Origin: Flavobacterium psychroterrae
GTDB taxonomy: Bacteria > Bacteroidota > Bacteroidia > Flavobacteriales > Flavobacteriaceae
DNA: 64,000 nucleotides
Assembly: GCF_018380615.1 (NCBI RefSeq)
Contig: NZ_JAGYVZ010000002.1
Coordinates: 310,001-374,000 of the forward strand
Direction of reading: 5' to 3'
Under the pieces are notes generated by a model. It made no database searches and was not told the origin of the DNA. It saw only the letters and a list, made by a program, of their open reading frames with translations. Positions 33,474 through 43,559 of this stretch are shown here, piece by piece; within the stretch, counting starts at the first letter, position 1; every line of letters starts with the position of its first letter. A program made the position numbers and the translations under genes.

Positions 33474-36400
33474 ATGTCATCAAACAAAAAATACTGGAAA
33501 AGTGTTGAGGAACTAGAGAATAGTTCTATTGTTGAGGCGCTTAGAAATAACGAATTTGTTGAAGAAATTCCTACTGAAGAATTCTTAGGAAATGCAGATG
33601 CTTTAGCTTCATCTGGAACTTCACGTCGTGACTTTTTAAAGTACGTAGGATTTAGTACTGCAGCTGTTACACTTGCTGCCTGCGAAGGTCCTGTTCACAA
33701 GTCTATACCATACGTGTTACAACCGGAACAAATCATTCCTGGTGTTGCTGATTATTATGCAACTACTGTTTTTGATGGTTTTGATTTTGCTAACCTATTA
33801 GTAAAAACTCGTGAGGGTCGTCCAATTAAAATTGATAACAATACTATTTCTGGAGCTAAGTTTTCAGCCAATGCTAGAATTCATGCGTCTATATTATCAT
33901 TATATGATAGTATGCGCTTGAAAGAGCCTAAATTGGACGGAAAAAATGGTAGCTGGTCTGCTGTTGATTTAAGAATTAAATCAAGTCTTGCTGAAGCAAA
34001 AGCAAAAGGCGGGCAAGTAGTGTTGCTGACTAATACTTTGGCAAGTCCATCTACTGAAAAATTAATAGGTGAATTTATCGCTAAAAACCCTAATGCTAAA
34101 CATGTTGTTTATGATGCAGTTTCTTCGTCTGACGCATTAGATGCATTTGAAACGGTTTATGGTGAAAGAGCTCTTGCTGATTATGATTTTTCAAAAGCTT
34201 CCTTAATTGTTTCTGTTGGTGCTGATTTATTAGGTGACTGGCAAGGTGGTGGATATGATGCAGGATATGCACAAGGTAGAATTCCGTCAGGATCTACCGG
34301 AGCTAAAAAAATGTCTCGCCATTTTCAGTTCGAATCAAATATGACATTGTCCGGAGCTGCTGCTGATAAACGTATCCCTATGGGAGTTGCAGATCAAAAG
34401 CAAGCTTTAGTTCAAATTTATAATATAATTACAGGATCTTCTGTTGCTGTTTCTTTAGATGCTAAATTTAAAGCTGAAGTTGTTAAGGCTGCTCAGCAAT
34501 TAAAACTTGCAGGTTCTAAAGGCGTTTTAGTTTCAGGGATTGAAGATAAAAATGCTCAATTATTAGTTTTTGCTATCAACCAAGTGTTGGCTAGTGAAGC
34601 TTTTAATACTGTAGGTACAAGACAAATTAGAAAAGGATCTAATGCTGTTGTATCTCAATTGATAAAAGACATGAACGCTGGAAGTGTTCATACTTTAATC
34701 ATGAGCGGAATTAATCCGGTTTACACATTAGCTGATTCAGCTTCTTTTGTATCTGGATTGAAAAAAGTAAAAACTTCAGTTGCATTTTCTTTAAAAGAAG
34801 ATGAGACTGCATCTATAACTACGATTGCTGCTCCGGTACCTCATTACTTAGAGGCTTGGGGAGATGTTGTAATTACAAAAGGAACTTATAGTTTGACTCA
34901 GCCAACTATTCGTCCTATATTTAACACTAAACAATTTCAAGACGTTTTATTGTCATTAAACGGAATTCCTGGAAATTTCTATGATTATATTAAAGCTAAT
35001 TCAGCTTCAGTAATTGTAGGTTCTTCATGGAATAAAGTTTTACATGATGGTGTTTTCGTTATTGGCTCATCTGCATTAGCTGCAGGATCTGTTGATTATA
35101 GTGCGGCTGCAAGTGCTGTTGCAAAATCAAGATCTGCAGGAGACTTCGAATTAGTATTATATACTAAAACAGGTATGGGTGACGGGCAACAAGCAAACAA
35201 TCCTTGGTTGCAAGAGTTTCCGGATCCAATCACAAGAGTTTCTTGGGATAACTATATAACTGTTTCGAATGCTGATGCTAAAAAATTAAACTTAACAAAT
35301 GAAATTGTTGCAAACGGAGGTTTAAACGGAAGTTATGCTACAATTACTACTGCTGATGGTTTAAAATTAGAAAACGTTCCAGTAATTGTTCAGCCAGGAC
35401 AAGCTTTTGGTACAGTTGGTTTAGCATTAGGTTACGGTCGTAAGGCTGCATTGAAAGAAGAAATGATGGTAGGTTTAAATGCTTACTCTCTATATAAAAA
35501 TTTCAATAGTGTTCAATCTGTTTCTATTGCGAAAGCAAATGGAGTTCATGAGTTTGCTTGTGTTCAGGGACAGAAAACATTAATGGGAAGAGGAGATATT
35601 ATTAAAGAAACTTCTCTTGAAATTTTCAACACTAAAGATGCAGAACATTGGAACGAACAACCAATGGTATCTTTAGATCACCAGGAAGTAGCAGCTACAA
35701 CAGTTGATTTATGGGAATCATTTGATCGTTCTACAGGACATCACTTTAACCTTTCAATTGACTTGAACGCATGTACAGGTTGTGGAGCATGTGTTATTGC
35801 TTGTCACGCTGAAAACAATGTGCCAGTTGTAGGTAAAGCAGAAGTAAGAAGAAGTCGTGATATGCACTGGTTGCGTATAGACAGATATTATTCTTCTGAA
35901 AGTACTTTTGAAGGTGATAACGAAAGAAAAGAGAATATCGCTGGTTTGTCAAGTTCATTATCTACATTTAATGAAATGGAAAAACCTGGAGATAATCCAC
36001 AAGTTTCTTTCCAACCAGTAATGTGTCAACACTGTAATCACGCACCATGTGAAACAGTTTGTCCAGTTGCTGCAACTTCTCACGGACGTGAAGGTCAAAA
36101 TCATATGGCATACAACAGATGTGTTGGTACTCGTTATTGTGCAAACAACTGTCCTTATAAAGTACGTCGTTTCAACTGGTTCTTGTACAACAAAAACAGT
36201 GAATTTGATTACCACATGAATGATGATCTAGGGCGTATGGTATTAAATCCAGACGTAAACGTTCGTTCTCGTGGAGTTATGGAAAAATGTTCTATGTGTA
36301 TTCAAATGACACAGGCGACTAAGCTAAAAGCTAAAAATGAAGGTCGTCCGGTTGCTGATGGTGAATTCCAAACAGCATGTTCAAATGCTTGTTCTTCTGG

Positions 36401-36539
36401 GGCAATGATATTTGGTGATGTTAATGATGCTGAAAGCAAAGTTGCTAAATTAGCTGCTGATGATAGATCATACCACTTATTGGAGCATGTTGGAACAAAA
36501 CCTAATGTGGTTTACCATGTTAAAGTTAGAAATACTTAG
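33474..36539 (+). CDS. actB: Alternative complex III iron-sulfur subunit ActB (molybdopterin-like plus ferredoxin domains)
   Basis: This 1021-residue subunit has an N-terminal Tat motif (S50RRDFLKYVGF) and a lipobox-like LAAC (Cys70), so it is exported and anchored. Residues about 85-740 resemble the molybdopterin oxidoreductase fold, which in this complex carries no cofactor. The C-terminal part is an iron-sulfur domain with cysteine clusters starting at Cys767 (CTGCGACVIACH), 851 (CQHCNHAPCETVCP), 883 (CVGTRYCANNCP) and 939 (CSMC), enough for several clusters. It passes electrons from the quinol site to the haems. Confidence 0.93.
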   Translation: MSSNKKYWKSVEELENSSIVEALRNNEFVEEIPTEEFLGNADALASSGTSRRDFLKYVGFSTAAVTLAACEGPVHKSIPYVLQPEQIIPGVADYYATTVFDGFDFANLLVKTREGRPIKIDNNTISGAKFSANARIHASILSLYDSMRLKEPKLDGKNGSWSAVDLRIKSSLAEAKAKGGQVVLLTNTLASPSTEKLIGEFIAKNPNAKHVVYDAVSSSDALDAFETVYGERALADYDFSKASLIVSVGADLLGDWQGGGYDAGYAQGRIPSGSTGAKKMSRHFQFESNMTLSGAAADKRIPMGVADQKQALVQIYNIITGSSVAVSLDAKFKAEVVKAAQQLKLAGSKGVLVSGIEDKNAQLLVFAINQVLASEAFNTVGTRQIRKGSNAVVSQLIKDMNAGSVHTLIMSGINPVYTLADSASFVSGLKKVKTSVAFSLKEDETASITTIAAPVPHYLEAWGDVVITKGTYSLTQPTIRPIFNTKQFQDVLLSLNGIPGNFYDYIKANSASVIVGSSWNKVLHDGVFVIGSSALAAGSVDYSAAASAVAKSRSAGDFELVLYTKTGMGDGQQANNPWLQEFPDPITRVSWDNYITVSNADAKKLNLTNEIVANGGLNGSYATITTADGLKLENVPVIVQPGQAFGTVGLALGYGRKAALKEEMMVGLNAYSLYKNFNSVQSVSIAKANGVHEFACVQGQKTLMGRGDIIKETSLEIFNTKDAEHWNEQPMVSLDHQEVAATTVDLWESFDRSTGHHFNLSIDLNACTGCGACVIACHAENNVPVVGKAEVRRSRDMHWLRIDRYYSSESTFEGDNERKENIAGLSSSLSTFNEMEKPGDNPQVSFQPVMCQHCNHAPCETVCPVAATSHGREGQNHMAYNRCVGTRYCANNCPYKVRRFNWFLYNKNSEFDYHMNDDLGRMVLNPDVNVRSRGVMEKCSMCIQMTQATKLKAKNEGRPVADGEFQTACSNACSSGAMIFGDVNDAESKVAKLAADDRSYHLLEHVGTKPNVVYHVKVRNT

Positions 36540-36573
36540 AATAAATTATTAATTAAGAAACATATAAAGGATT

Positions 36574-37974
36574 ATGTCGTCTCACTACGAAGCACCCATT
36601 AGAAAACCTTTAGTTATAGGTGATAAATCTTATCACGATGTAACTGTAGATGTAGCTGCACCTGTTGAAGGTCCGGCAAACAAACATTGGTGGATTGTAT
36701 TTTCAATCGCATTAATAGCCTTCCTTTGGGGGTTAGGTTGTATAATTTACACCGTATCTACCGGTATTGGAACATGGGGATTAAATAAAACAGTTGGTTG
36801 GGCCTGGGATATCACGAACTTCGTTTGGTGGGTTGGTATTGGTCACGCCGGAACATTAATTTCTGCGGTATTATTACTTTTCCGTCAACGTTGGAGAATG
36901 GCTATTAACCGTTCTGCAGAAGCAATGACTATCTTCTCGGTAGTTCAGGCAGGTTTATTCCCAATTATTCACATGGGTCGTCCATGGCTAGCGTACTGGG
37001 TTTTACCTATTCCAAATCAATTTGGATCATTATGGGTAAACTTTAACTCACCGTTACTTTGGGATGTATTCGCAATTTCTACGTATCTTTCAGTATCATT
37101 AGTTTTCTGGTGGACTGGTTTATTGCCTGATTTTGCAATGTTACGTGACAGAGCAATAACACCTTTTAATAAACGAGTATATTCTATCCTGAGTTTTGGA
37201 TGGAGTGGTAGGGCTAAAGATTGGCAGCGTTTTGAAGAAGTATCATTAGTATTAGCTGGTTTGGCTACTCCTCTTGTACTTTCTGTACACACGATTGTAT
37301 CGATGGACTTTGCTACTTCTGTGATTCCTGGATGGCATACAACAATTTTCCCTCCGTACTTCGTTGCTGGAGCTGTATTCTCTGGATTTGCAATGGTAAA
37401 CACCTTGTTGATCGTTATGAGAAAAGTTTCTAACCTTGAAGCTTATATTACATTACAACATATCGAGTTAATGAACATTGTAATCATGATTACTGGTTCT
37501 ATCGTTGGGGTAGCGTATATTACTGAGTTGTTTGTAGCTTGGTATTCAGGAGTAGAATATGAGCAATATGCTTTCTTGAACAGAGCTACCGGACCTTACT
37601 GGTGGGCATATTGGTCAATGATGACTTGTAACGTTTTCTCACCTCAATTTATGTGGTTCAAGAAATTAAGAACAAGTATCATGTTTTCATTTATTATTTC
37701 GATTGTTGTAAACATCGGAATGTGGTTTGAAAGATTCGTAATTATTGTTACTTCTTTACATAGAGATTACCTTCCATCTTCTTGGACAATGTTTTCACCA
37801 ACATTTGTTGATATTGGAATTTTCATCGGAACTATTGGTTTCTTTTTTGTATTGTTTTTATTATACTCTAGAACATTCCCTGTAATTGCTCAGGCGGAGG
37901 TAAAAACAATTTTGAAAGGAACAGGAGATAATTACATTAGAGAAAGAGCAAATAAAGATTCACATCATGAGTAA
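36574..37974 (+). CDS. actC: Alternative complex III membrane subunit ActC (NrfD-like)
   Basis: This 466-residue protein has about ten transmembrane helices and is of the NrfD/PsrC family. It builds the quinol-binding membrane part of the complex. Motifs such as WWVGIGHAGTLISA and HMGRPWLAYW are typical of ActC. It overlaps actD by 8 bases, which suggests translational coupling. Confidence 0.92.
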   Translation: MSSHYEAPIRKPLVIGDKSYHDVTVDVAAPVEGPANKHWWIVFSIALIAFLWGLGCIIYTVSTGIGTWGLNKTVGWAWDITNFVWWVGIGHAGTLISAVLLLFRQRWRMAINRSAEAMTIFSVVQAGLFPIIHMGRPWLAYWVLPIPNQFGSLWVNFNSPLLWDVFAISTYLSVSLVFWWTGLLPDFAMLRDRAITPFNKRVYSILSFGWSGRAKDWQRFEEVSLVLAGLATPLVLSVHTIVSMDFATSVIPGWHTTIFPPYFVAGAVFSGFAMVNTLLIVMRKVSNLEAYITLQHIELMNIVIMITGSIVGVAYITELFVAWYSGVEYEQYAFLNRATGPYWWAYWSMMTCNVFSPQFMWFKKLRTSIMFSFIISIVVNIGMWFERFVIIVTSLHRDYLPSSWTMFSPTFVDIGIFIGTIGFFFVLFLLYSRTFPVIAQAEVKTILKGTGDNYIRERANKDSHHE

Positions 37975-38491
37975 TAAAGTTATATACGCCATTTATAATG
38001 ACGATGATATTTTGATGGATGCAGTAAAGAAAACCAGAGCTGCTCATCATCATATTGAAGAAGTTTTTACTCCATTCCCAGTTCACGGGTTGGATAAAGC
38101 TATGGGTCTAGCACCTACAAGATTAGCAATATGTGCATTTTTATACGGATGTGTTGGTATTTCTTTTGCTACATTCATGATGAGTTATATCATGATTCAC
38201 GATTGGCCACAGGATATTGGAGGTAAACCAAGTTTTAGCTTCATTCAGAATATGCCCTCGTTTGTACCGATTATGTTTGAAATGACAGTATTTTTTGCTG
38301 CCCACTTAATGGTTATTACTTTTTATATGAGAAGTAGATTATGGCCATTCAAACAAGCTGAGAATCCTGATGTAAGAACAACAGACGACCATTTTTTAAT
38401 GGAAGTTGCTGTAAATGATAATGAAGCAGAACTAGTTTCTTTTTTTGAAGGTACAGGAGCTGTTGAAGTTAAAGTAATTGAAAAGAATTAA
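37967..38491 (+). CDS. actD: Alternative complex III subunit ActD (DUF3341)
   Basis: This 174-residue protein has two transmembrane helices (about 57-80 and 95-122) with a loop between them. VFTPFPVHGLDKAMGL is the DUF3341 hallmark. It is a small structural subunit that packs against ActC and ActF. It overlaps actC and is followed 8 bases later by actE. Confidence 0.92.
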   Translation: MSNKVIYAIYNDDDILMDAVKKTRAAHHHIEEVFTPFPVHGLDKAMGLAPTRLAICAFLYGCVGISFATFMMSYIMIHDWPQDIGGKPSFSFIQNMPSFVPIMFEMTVFFAAHLMVITFYMRSRLWPFKQAENPDVRTTDDHFLMEVAVNDNEAELVSFFEGTGAVEVKVIEKN

Positions 38492-38499
38492 TTGTAGCT

Positions 38500-39045
38500 A
38501 TGAAAAGGATATATAAAATAACACTTTTAGTTGGTATAACTATTTTAGTTTCTTCTTGCCACAATAATTCGGCACCAAACTATCAGTATTTCCCTAATAT
38601 GTATGAATCTGTAGGTTATGAAACCTATTCAGAAGCAAAAGTATTTAAAGGTGGAAAAGAAGGACAGCTTCCTGCAGAAGGGAGTATCAACAGAGGTTTT
38701 GAACCTTATGAATATGAAAATTCAACTGCTGGTTATGAATTGGCTAAAGCTAATTTAAAATCGCCTTTGGATTCTATCGAAAGAAATTCCGGAAAAGGAA
38801 AAGAACTTTTCGAAATTTACTGTATTAGTTGTCATGGTGCATCTGGAAACGGTAAAGGTAAATTGGTTGAAAGAGAAAAATTTCTTGGGGTGCCTAGCTA
38901 TAAAGACAGAGAAATCACTGAAGGAAGTATCTTTCATGTTGAAACTTATGGTTTAAATGCAATGGGTTCACATGCAAATCAATTAAGTGCCCACGAACGT
39001 TGGTTAGTTGCTGACTATGTTCTAAAACTAAAAAGCCAATTATAA
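38500..39045 (+). CDS. actE: Alternative complex III monohaem cytochrome c lipoprotein ActE
   Basis: This 181-residue protein has a lipoprotein signal with lipobox Cys20 (LVSSC), an extended linker and a class I cytochrome c domain with Cys108-x2-Cys111-His112 (CISCHG). A late Met in GLNAMGSHANQL is the probable sixth haem ligand. It receives electrons from the multihaem subunit and passes them towards the terminal oxidase. Confidence 0.92.
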   Translation: MKRIYKITLLVGITILVSSCHNNSAPNYQYFPNMYESVGYETYSEAKVFKGGKEGQLPAEGSINRGFEPYEYENSTAGYELAKANLKSPLDSIERNSGKGKELFEIYCISCHGASGNGKGKLVEREKFLGVPSYKDREITEGSIFHVETYGLNAMGSHANQLSAHERWLVADYVLKLKSQL

Positions 39046-39072
39046 TTGTTGAACAAACTGATCGTAATAGAT

Positions 39073-40467
39073 ATGTATACATTTTCAAGTAAATTAAAAA
39101 CTTTTTCTATCATCCTAATGGCTTTTGGAGTATTAGGAATTGGATATGGTTTTTTAACTGCTCCTAAAGATATTCAAGAAGTTGAAAAAATTCTTGCTGC
39201 AGATGCACATGGTTCTCATGGTGCTGCACATGAAGCAACAGCGGAGACTTCACATCAGGAAGCCGGACATCACGAAGCTGCTGAAGCTTCACATGAATCG
39301 CACAAAGGTGGCGAACATGAAAAAGTTAGTGCTGCTGATGAGCATAAAGAACATTTAACGCATGTATTGCACCAATTGCAAAATAAGCCTTGGTCTGCTT
39401 TATATGTTGCTTGTATTTTCTTCTTACTACTTTCTATGGGGGTTTTAGCATTTTATGCTATTCAGCAAGTTGCTCAGGCAGGTTGGTCTCCAGTTTTATT
39501 TAGAGTTATGCAGGGAATAACAGCTTACCTACCTACTGGTTCTGTAATTTTCTTTATCATTTTAATTCTTTGCGGATTGCACTTTAATCACATATTTGTG
39601 TGGTTAGGAGAAGGTGTTACGGATCCTAATAGTGCAAATTATGATAAAATTATTGCTGGAAAAGCAGGATACTTAAATTTTCCTTTCTGGATAATTAGAG
39701 CGGCTATCTTTTTAATAGGATGGAATTTGTACCGTTACTATTCAAGAAAAAACTGTTTAGCTCAGGATGATGCTAATGATGATCTTTACTACAAAAAGAA
39801 CTTTAAGTTATCTGCTGGATTCTTAGTATTCTTTATCGTTTCTGAGTCTATCATGTCTTGGGATTGGATTATGTCATTTGATCCACACTGGTTTAGTACT
39901 TTGTTTGGATGGTATGTTTTTGCTTCTTTCTTTGTAAGCGGAATAACTTCAATTGCATTAGTTACTATATATTTAAAATCTAAAGGATATTTAGAATATG
40001 TAAACACAAGTCATATTCATGATTTAGCTAAATTTATGTTCGGTATCAGTATTTTTTGGACATACTTATGGTTCTCTCAATTTATGTTGATCTGGTATGC
40101 TAATATTCCTGAAGAGGTTACTTACTTTATAACAAGAATACAATTATATAATTTACCATTCTTTGGTGCTGTAGTTATGAACTTTGTATTTCCATTGTTA
40201 ATATTAGTTAATACTGATTTTAAACGTCTTAGCTGGGTTATTGTAATGGCTGGTACTGTTATTTTATTAGGTCACTATGTTGATTTCTTTAATATGATTA
40301 TGCCAGGAACAGTTGGAGATAAATGGTTTATCGGAGTTTCTGAAATTGCATCTATACTTTTCTTCTTAGGTTTATTTATTTTTGTAGTGTTTACTGCATT
40401 GACTAAAGCTCCTTTGTTAGCAAAAAGAAATCCTTTCATTGAAGAAAGTAAACATTTTCATTATTAA
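39073..40467 (+). CDS. actF: Alternative complex III membrane subunit ActF
   Basis: This 464-residue protein is the second NrfD-like membrane subunit, with about ten transmembrane helices. The start is the ATG at 39073 (MYTFSSKLKTFS). A TTG further upstream is less likely because it abuts the actE stop codon. Between the first and second helices, residues about 44-99 are very rich in His, Glu and Ala (AHGSHGAAHEATAETSHQ), a periplasmic or cytoplasmic loop that could bind metal. It ends 19 bases before coxB. Confidence 0.9.
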   Translation: MYTFSSKLKTFSIILMAFGVLGIGYGFLTAPKDIQEVEKILAADAHGSHGAAHEATAETSHQEAGHHEAAEASHESHKGGEHEKVSAADEHKEHLTHVLHQLQNKPWSALYVACIFFLLLSMGVLAFYAIQQVAQAGWSPVLFRVMQGITAYLPTGSVIFFIILILCGLHFNHIFVWLGEGVTDPNSANYDKIIAGKAGYLNFPFWIIRAAIFLIGWNLYRYYSRKNCLAQDDANDDLYYKKNFKLSAGFLVFFIVSESIMSWDWIMSFDPHWFSTLFGWYVFASFFVSGITSIALVTIYLKSKGYLEYVNTSHIHDLAKFMFGISIFWTYLWFSQFMLIWYANIPEEVTYFITRIQLYNLPFFGAVVMNFVFPLLILVNTDFKRLSWVIVMAGTVILLGHYVDFFNMIMPGTVGDKWFIGVSEIASILFFLGLFIFVVFTALTKAPLLAKRNPFIEESKHFHY

Positions 40468-40486
40468 TATTTAAAGAAGTAAACAG

Positions 40487-41671
40487 ATGACAAGTTTGTT
40501 GGTTATTATAGTTTTAGTTTTATTAGCAGTTGCATTATGGCAATTGACCAAGATATTTGATCTTACTCAAGTGGGATCTTCTTCGGACGATTCTCAGGTT
40601 GCATCAGATAATGATAATAATGTTCAAGGATATGTTATGTTTGGCTTTTTAGCTTTCATCTACATATTTACGATTTACGGTTTACTAAAATGGGGTAATT
40701 TAGCACTTCATACTCCTGCTTCAGAGCATGGTCTTTTGGTAGATAATTTAATGAATATTACTTGGGTTTTAATTTTTGTAGTTCAGTTTATTACACAAGG
40801 TTTATTATACTGGTTTTCTTTTAAAAATAGAGGACATAAGGATAAAAAAGCTTTATTCTTTGCTGATAGTAACAAATTAGAAGCACTTTGGAGTATTATC
40901 CCATCTGTAGTATTGGCTTGTTTAATCCTTTACGGATTGTATGCATGGAACAACATTATGTTCGTTGATAAAGACGAAGATGTAATTGAAATCGAATTAT
41001 ATGCACAACAATTCAAGTGGACTGCAAGATATGCTGGACAAGATAATGTTCTAGGAAAAGCTAACGTACGTTTGATCGAAGGTATTAATACTTTAGGTGT
41101 TGATATGTCTGATAAAAACTCGGCTGATGATATTGTAGTTTCTGAATTACATATTCCAAAAGGTAAAAAAATACATTTCAAAATGCGTTCTCAGGACGTA
41201 TTGCACTCAGCTTATATGCCTCACTTTAGAGCGCAAATGAACTGTGTTCCCGGAATGGTTACTGAGTTTGCTTTTATACCAACTTATACAACTTCTGAAT
41301 ACAGAGAGTTACCTTTTATGGTAGAAAAAGTTGCAAACATCAACAAGCTTAGAGCTGAAAAAAGTGTTGATTTAGTTGCTAAAGGTGGTACAGCTTTAGA
41401 TCCTTATACATTTGATTATTTATTATTATGTAATAAAATTTGTGGAGCTTCTCACTATAACATGCAAATGAAAGTAGTTGTTGATACACCTGAAGATTAT
41501 AAAAAATGGTTAAGCGAGAAAACTACTTTAGCGCAGGATATTAAAGCGGCAGCTGCTGCTAAAGAACCAGCTGAAGGAGCAAAAGCAACTACAGATAGTA
41601 CAGCTAAAGATACTGTTAAAGCGGTAATTGATACTGTTAAAGCAGCTATAGCTAAAGTTGCTATGAAATAA
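40487..41671 (+). CDS. coxB: Cytochrome c oxidase subunit II
   Basis: This 394-residue protein has three hydrophobic segments in the N-terminal part (about 2-20, 45-65 and 85-110, with a fourth near 135-155) and a cupredoxin domain (about 165-335). The CuA ligands are visible: His in VLHSAYMPHF, Cys315, Cys319, His323 and Met326 (CNKICGASHYNM). In most aa3 oxidases the residue between the cysteines is Glu (CSExC). Here it is Lys317. The C-terminal tail (about 345-394) is an Ala/Lys/Thr-rich extension. It receives electrons from alternative complex III. Confidence 0.93.
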   Translation: MTSLLVIIVLVLLAVALWQLTKIFDLTQVGSSSDDSQVASDNDNNVQGYVMFGFLAFIYIFTIYGLLKWGNLALHTPASEHGLLVDNLMNITWVLIFVVQFITQGLLYWFSFKNRGHKDKKALFFADSNKLEALWSIIPSVVLACLILYGLYAWNNIMFVDKDEDVIEIELYAQQFKWTARYAGQDNVLGKANVRLIEGINTLGVDMSDKNSADDIVVSELHIPKGKKIHFKMRSQDVLHSAYMPHFRAQMNCVPGMVTEFAFIPTYTTSEYRELPFMVEKVANINKLRAEKSVDLVAKGGTALDPYTFDYLLLCNKICGASHYNMQMKVVVDTPEDYKKWLSEKTTLAQDIKAAAAAKEPAEGAKATTDSTAKDTVKAVIDTVKAAIAKVAMK

Positions 41672-41702
41672 TATTTATTAAGAAAATTTAAAGTACACAT
41701 AT

Positions 41703-43505
41703 ATGTCAGCAGAAGCGCACGATCACGATCACGGACACGATCACGAGCACGAACATCATCATAAAGACACGTTCATTACTAAATATATCTTTAGTATTGA
41801 TCACAAAATGATTGCTAAGCAATACTTGATTACCGGTATTATCATGGGTATTATTGGTATTGCAATGTCCTTGCTTTTTAGAATGCAATTAGCATGGCCA
41901 GAAGAGTCTTTTAAAATCTTTAATGTTTTATTAGGAGATAAATTTGCACCAGATGGTGTAATGGCAAATGATATTTATTTAGCTTTAGTAACAATTCATG
42001 GTACCATTATGGTATTCTTTGTACTAACGGCTGGTTTAAGTGGTACTTTTAGTAACTTACTTATTCCGCTTCAAATTGGAGCAAGAGATATGGCTTCCGG
42101 ATTTATGAACATGATTTCATACTGGTTGTTCTTTTTATCTGCTGTAATAATGTTATCTTCTTTATTTGTTGAAGCTGGACCGGCTTCTGCAGGTTGGACA
42201 ATATATCCTCCATTAAGTGCTTTACCACAGGCAATTCCAGGTTCTGGAACAGGTATGACTTTATGGTTAGTTTCTATGGCTATCTTTATTGCATCTTCTT
42301 TAATGGGATCTTTAAATTACATCGTAACGGTTATCAACTTAAGAACTAAAGGAATGTCTATGACAAGACTTCCGCTTACAATCTGGACATTTTTCGTAAC
42401 AGCTATTATTGGTGTTATTTCATTCCCTGTATTGTTATCTGCTGCATTATTATTGATTTTTGACAGAAGTTTTGGTACTTCGTTCTTCTTATCTGATATT
42501 TATATAGCTGGAGAGGTTTTACATTACCAAGGTGGATCTCCGGTATTGTTCGAACACTTATTTTGGTTCTTAGGACACCCTGAAGTTTATATCGTAATTT
42601 TACCAGCGATGGGTCTTGTTTCTGAAATTATGGCTACGAACTCTCGTAAACCAATCTTCGGATACAGAGCGATGATTATGTCAGTTCTTGCAATTGCATT
42701 TTTATCTACTATTGTTTGGGGTCACCATATGTTTATTTCAGGTATGAATCCTTTCTTAGGATCTGTATTTACCTTTACAACATTATTGATTGCAATTCCA
42801 TCTGCTGTAAAAGCGTTCAACTGGATTACAACTTTATGGAAAGGTAACTTACAATTTAACCCTGCAATGTTATTCTCTATCGGAATGGTTTCTACTTTCA
42901 TTACTGGAGGTTTAACAGGAATCATTTTAGGAGATAGTACTTTAGATATTAACGTTCACGATACTTACTTCGTTATTGCTCACTTTCACTTAGTAATGGG
43001 TATCTCTGCACTTTACGGAATGTTTGCTGGTATCTACCACTGGTTCCCTAAAATGTACGGAAGAATGTTAAACAAAAACTTAGGTTATATTCACTTTTGG
43101 GTAACGGCAGTTTGTGCTTATGGAGTTTTCTTCCCAATGCACTTTATTGGATTAGCTGGTTTGCCAAGACGTTATTATACAAATACAAACTTCCCATTAT
43201 TTGATGATTTACAAAACGTGAATGTTTTAATTACAACATTTGCTCTTGTAGGAGGTGCGTTCCAATTAGTATTCTTATACAACTTCTTTAGTAGTATTTT
43301 CTACGGTAAGAAAGCAGTTCAGAATCCATGGAAATCTACGACATTAGAGTGGACTACTCCTGTAGAACATATTCACGGTAACTGGCCAGGTGAAATTCCT
43401 CATGTTTACCGTTGGCCATATGACTACAGTAACCCAAATCACGATGTAGATTTTGTACCGCAAAATGTACCAATGAAAGAAGGTGAAGAAGTTTTACACC
43501 ACTAA
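41703..43505 (+). CDS. coxA: Cytochrome c oxidase subunit I (aa3 type)
   Basis: This 600-residue haem-copper oxidase catalytic subunit has twelve predicted transmembrane helices. The cross-linked His-Tyr and proton-channel Glu lie in GHPEVYIVILPAMG. HHMF supplies two CuB histidines, and HDTYFVIAHFHLVMG the haem ligands. The GHPEVY Glu marks it as an A-type enzyme. The N terminus is strikingly His-rich (nine His between residues 6 and 20). Subunit III is not in this window. A terminator follows. Confidence 0.95.
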   Translation: MSAEAHDHDHGHDHEHEHHHKDTFITKYIFSIDHKMIAKQYLITGIIMGIIGIAMSLLFRMQLAWPEESFKIFNVLLGDKFAPDGVMANDIYLALVTIHGTIMVFFVLTAGLSGTFSNLLIPLQIGARDMASGFMNMISYWLFFLSAVIMLSSLFVEAGPASAGWTIYPPLSALPQAIPGSGTGMTLWLVSMAIFIASSLMGSLNYIVTVINLRTKGMSMTRLPLTIWTFFVTAIIGVISFPVLLSAALLLIFDRSFGTSFFLSDIYIAGEVLHYQGGSPVLFEHLFWFLGHPEVYIVILPAMGLVSEIMATNSRKPIFGYRAMIMSVLAIAFLSTIVWGHHMFISGMNPFLGSVFTFTTLLIAIPSAVKAFNWITTLWKGNLQFNPAMLFSIGMVSTFITGGLTGIILGDSTLDINVHDTYFVIAHFHLVMGISALYGMFAGIYHWFPKMYGRMLNKNLGYIHFWVTAVCAYGVFFPMHFIGLAGLPRRYYTNTNFPLFDDLQNVNVLITTFALVGGAFQLVFLYNFFSSIFYGKKAVQNPWKSTTLEWTTPVEHIHGNWPGEIPHVYRWPYDYSNPNHDVDFVPQNVPMKEGEEVLHH

Positions 43506-43553
43506 AAATAAAACAAAAAGACTATCTGAGAAGATGGTCTTTTTGTTTTATTT
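43506..43553 (+). terminator. Terminator of the act-cox operon
   Basis: AAAAAGACTATCT, loop GAGA, AGATGGTCTTTTT, with outer AAATAAAAC and GTTTTATTT pairing. A T run follows. Confidence 0.85.
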
Positions 43554-43559
43554 CAGTTA

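Noticed and set aside
33474..36539. Molybdenum-containing oxidoreductase
   Set aside because: The gene lies in an act operon and has the ActB layout. The molybdopterin-like domain of ActB is cofactor-free.
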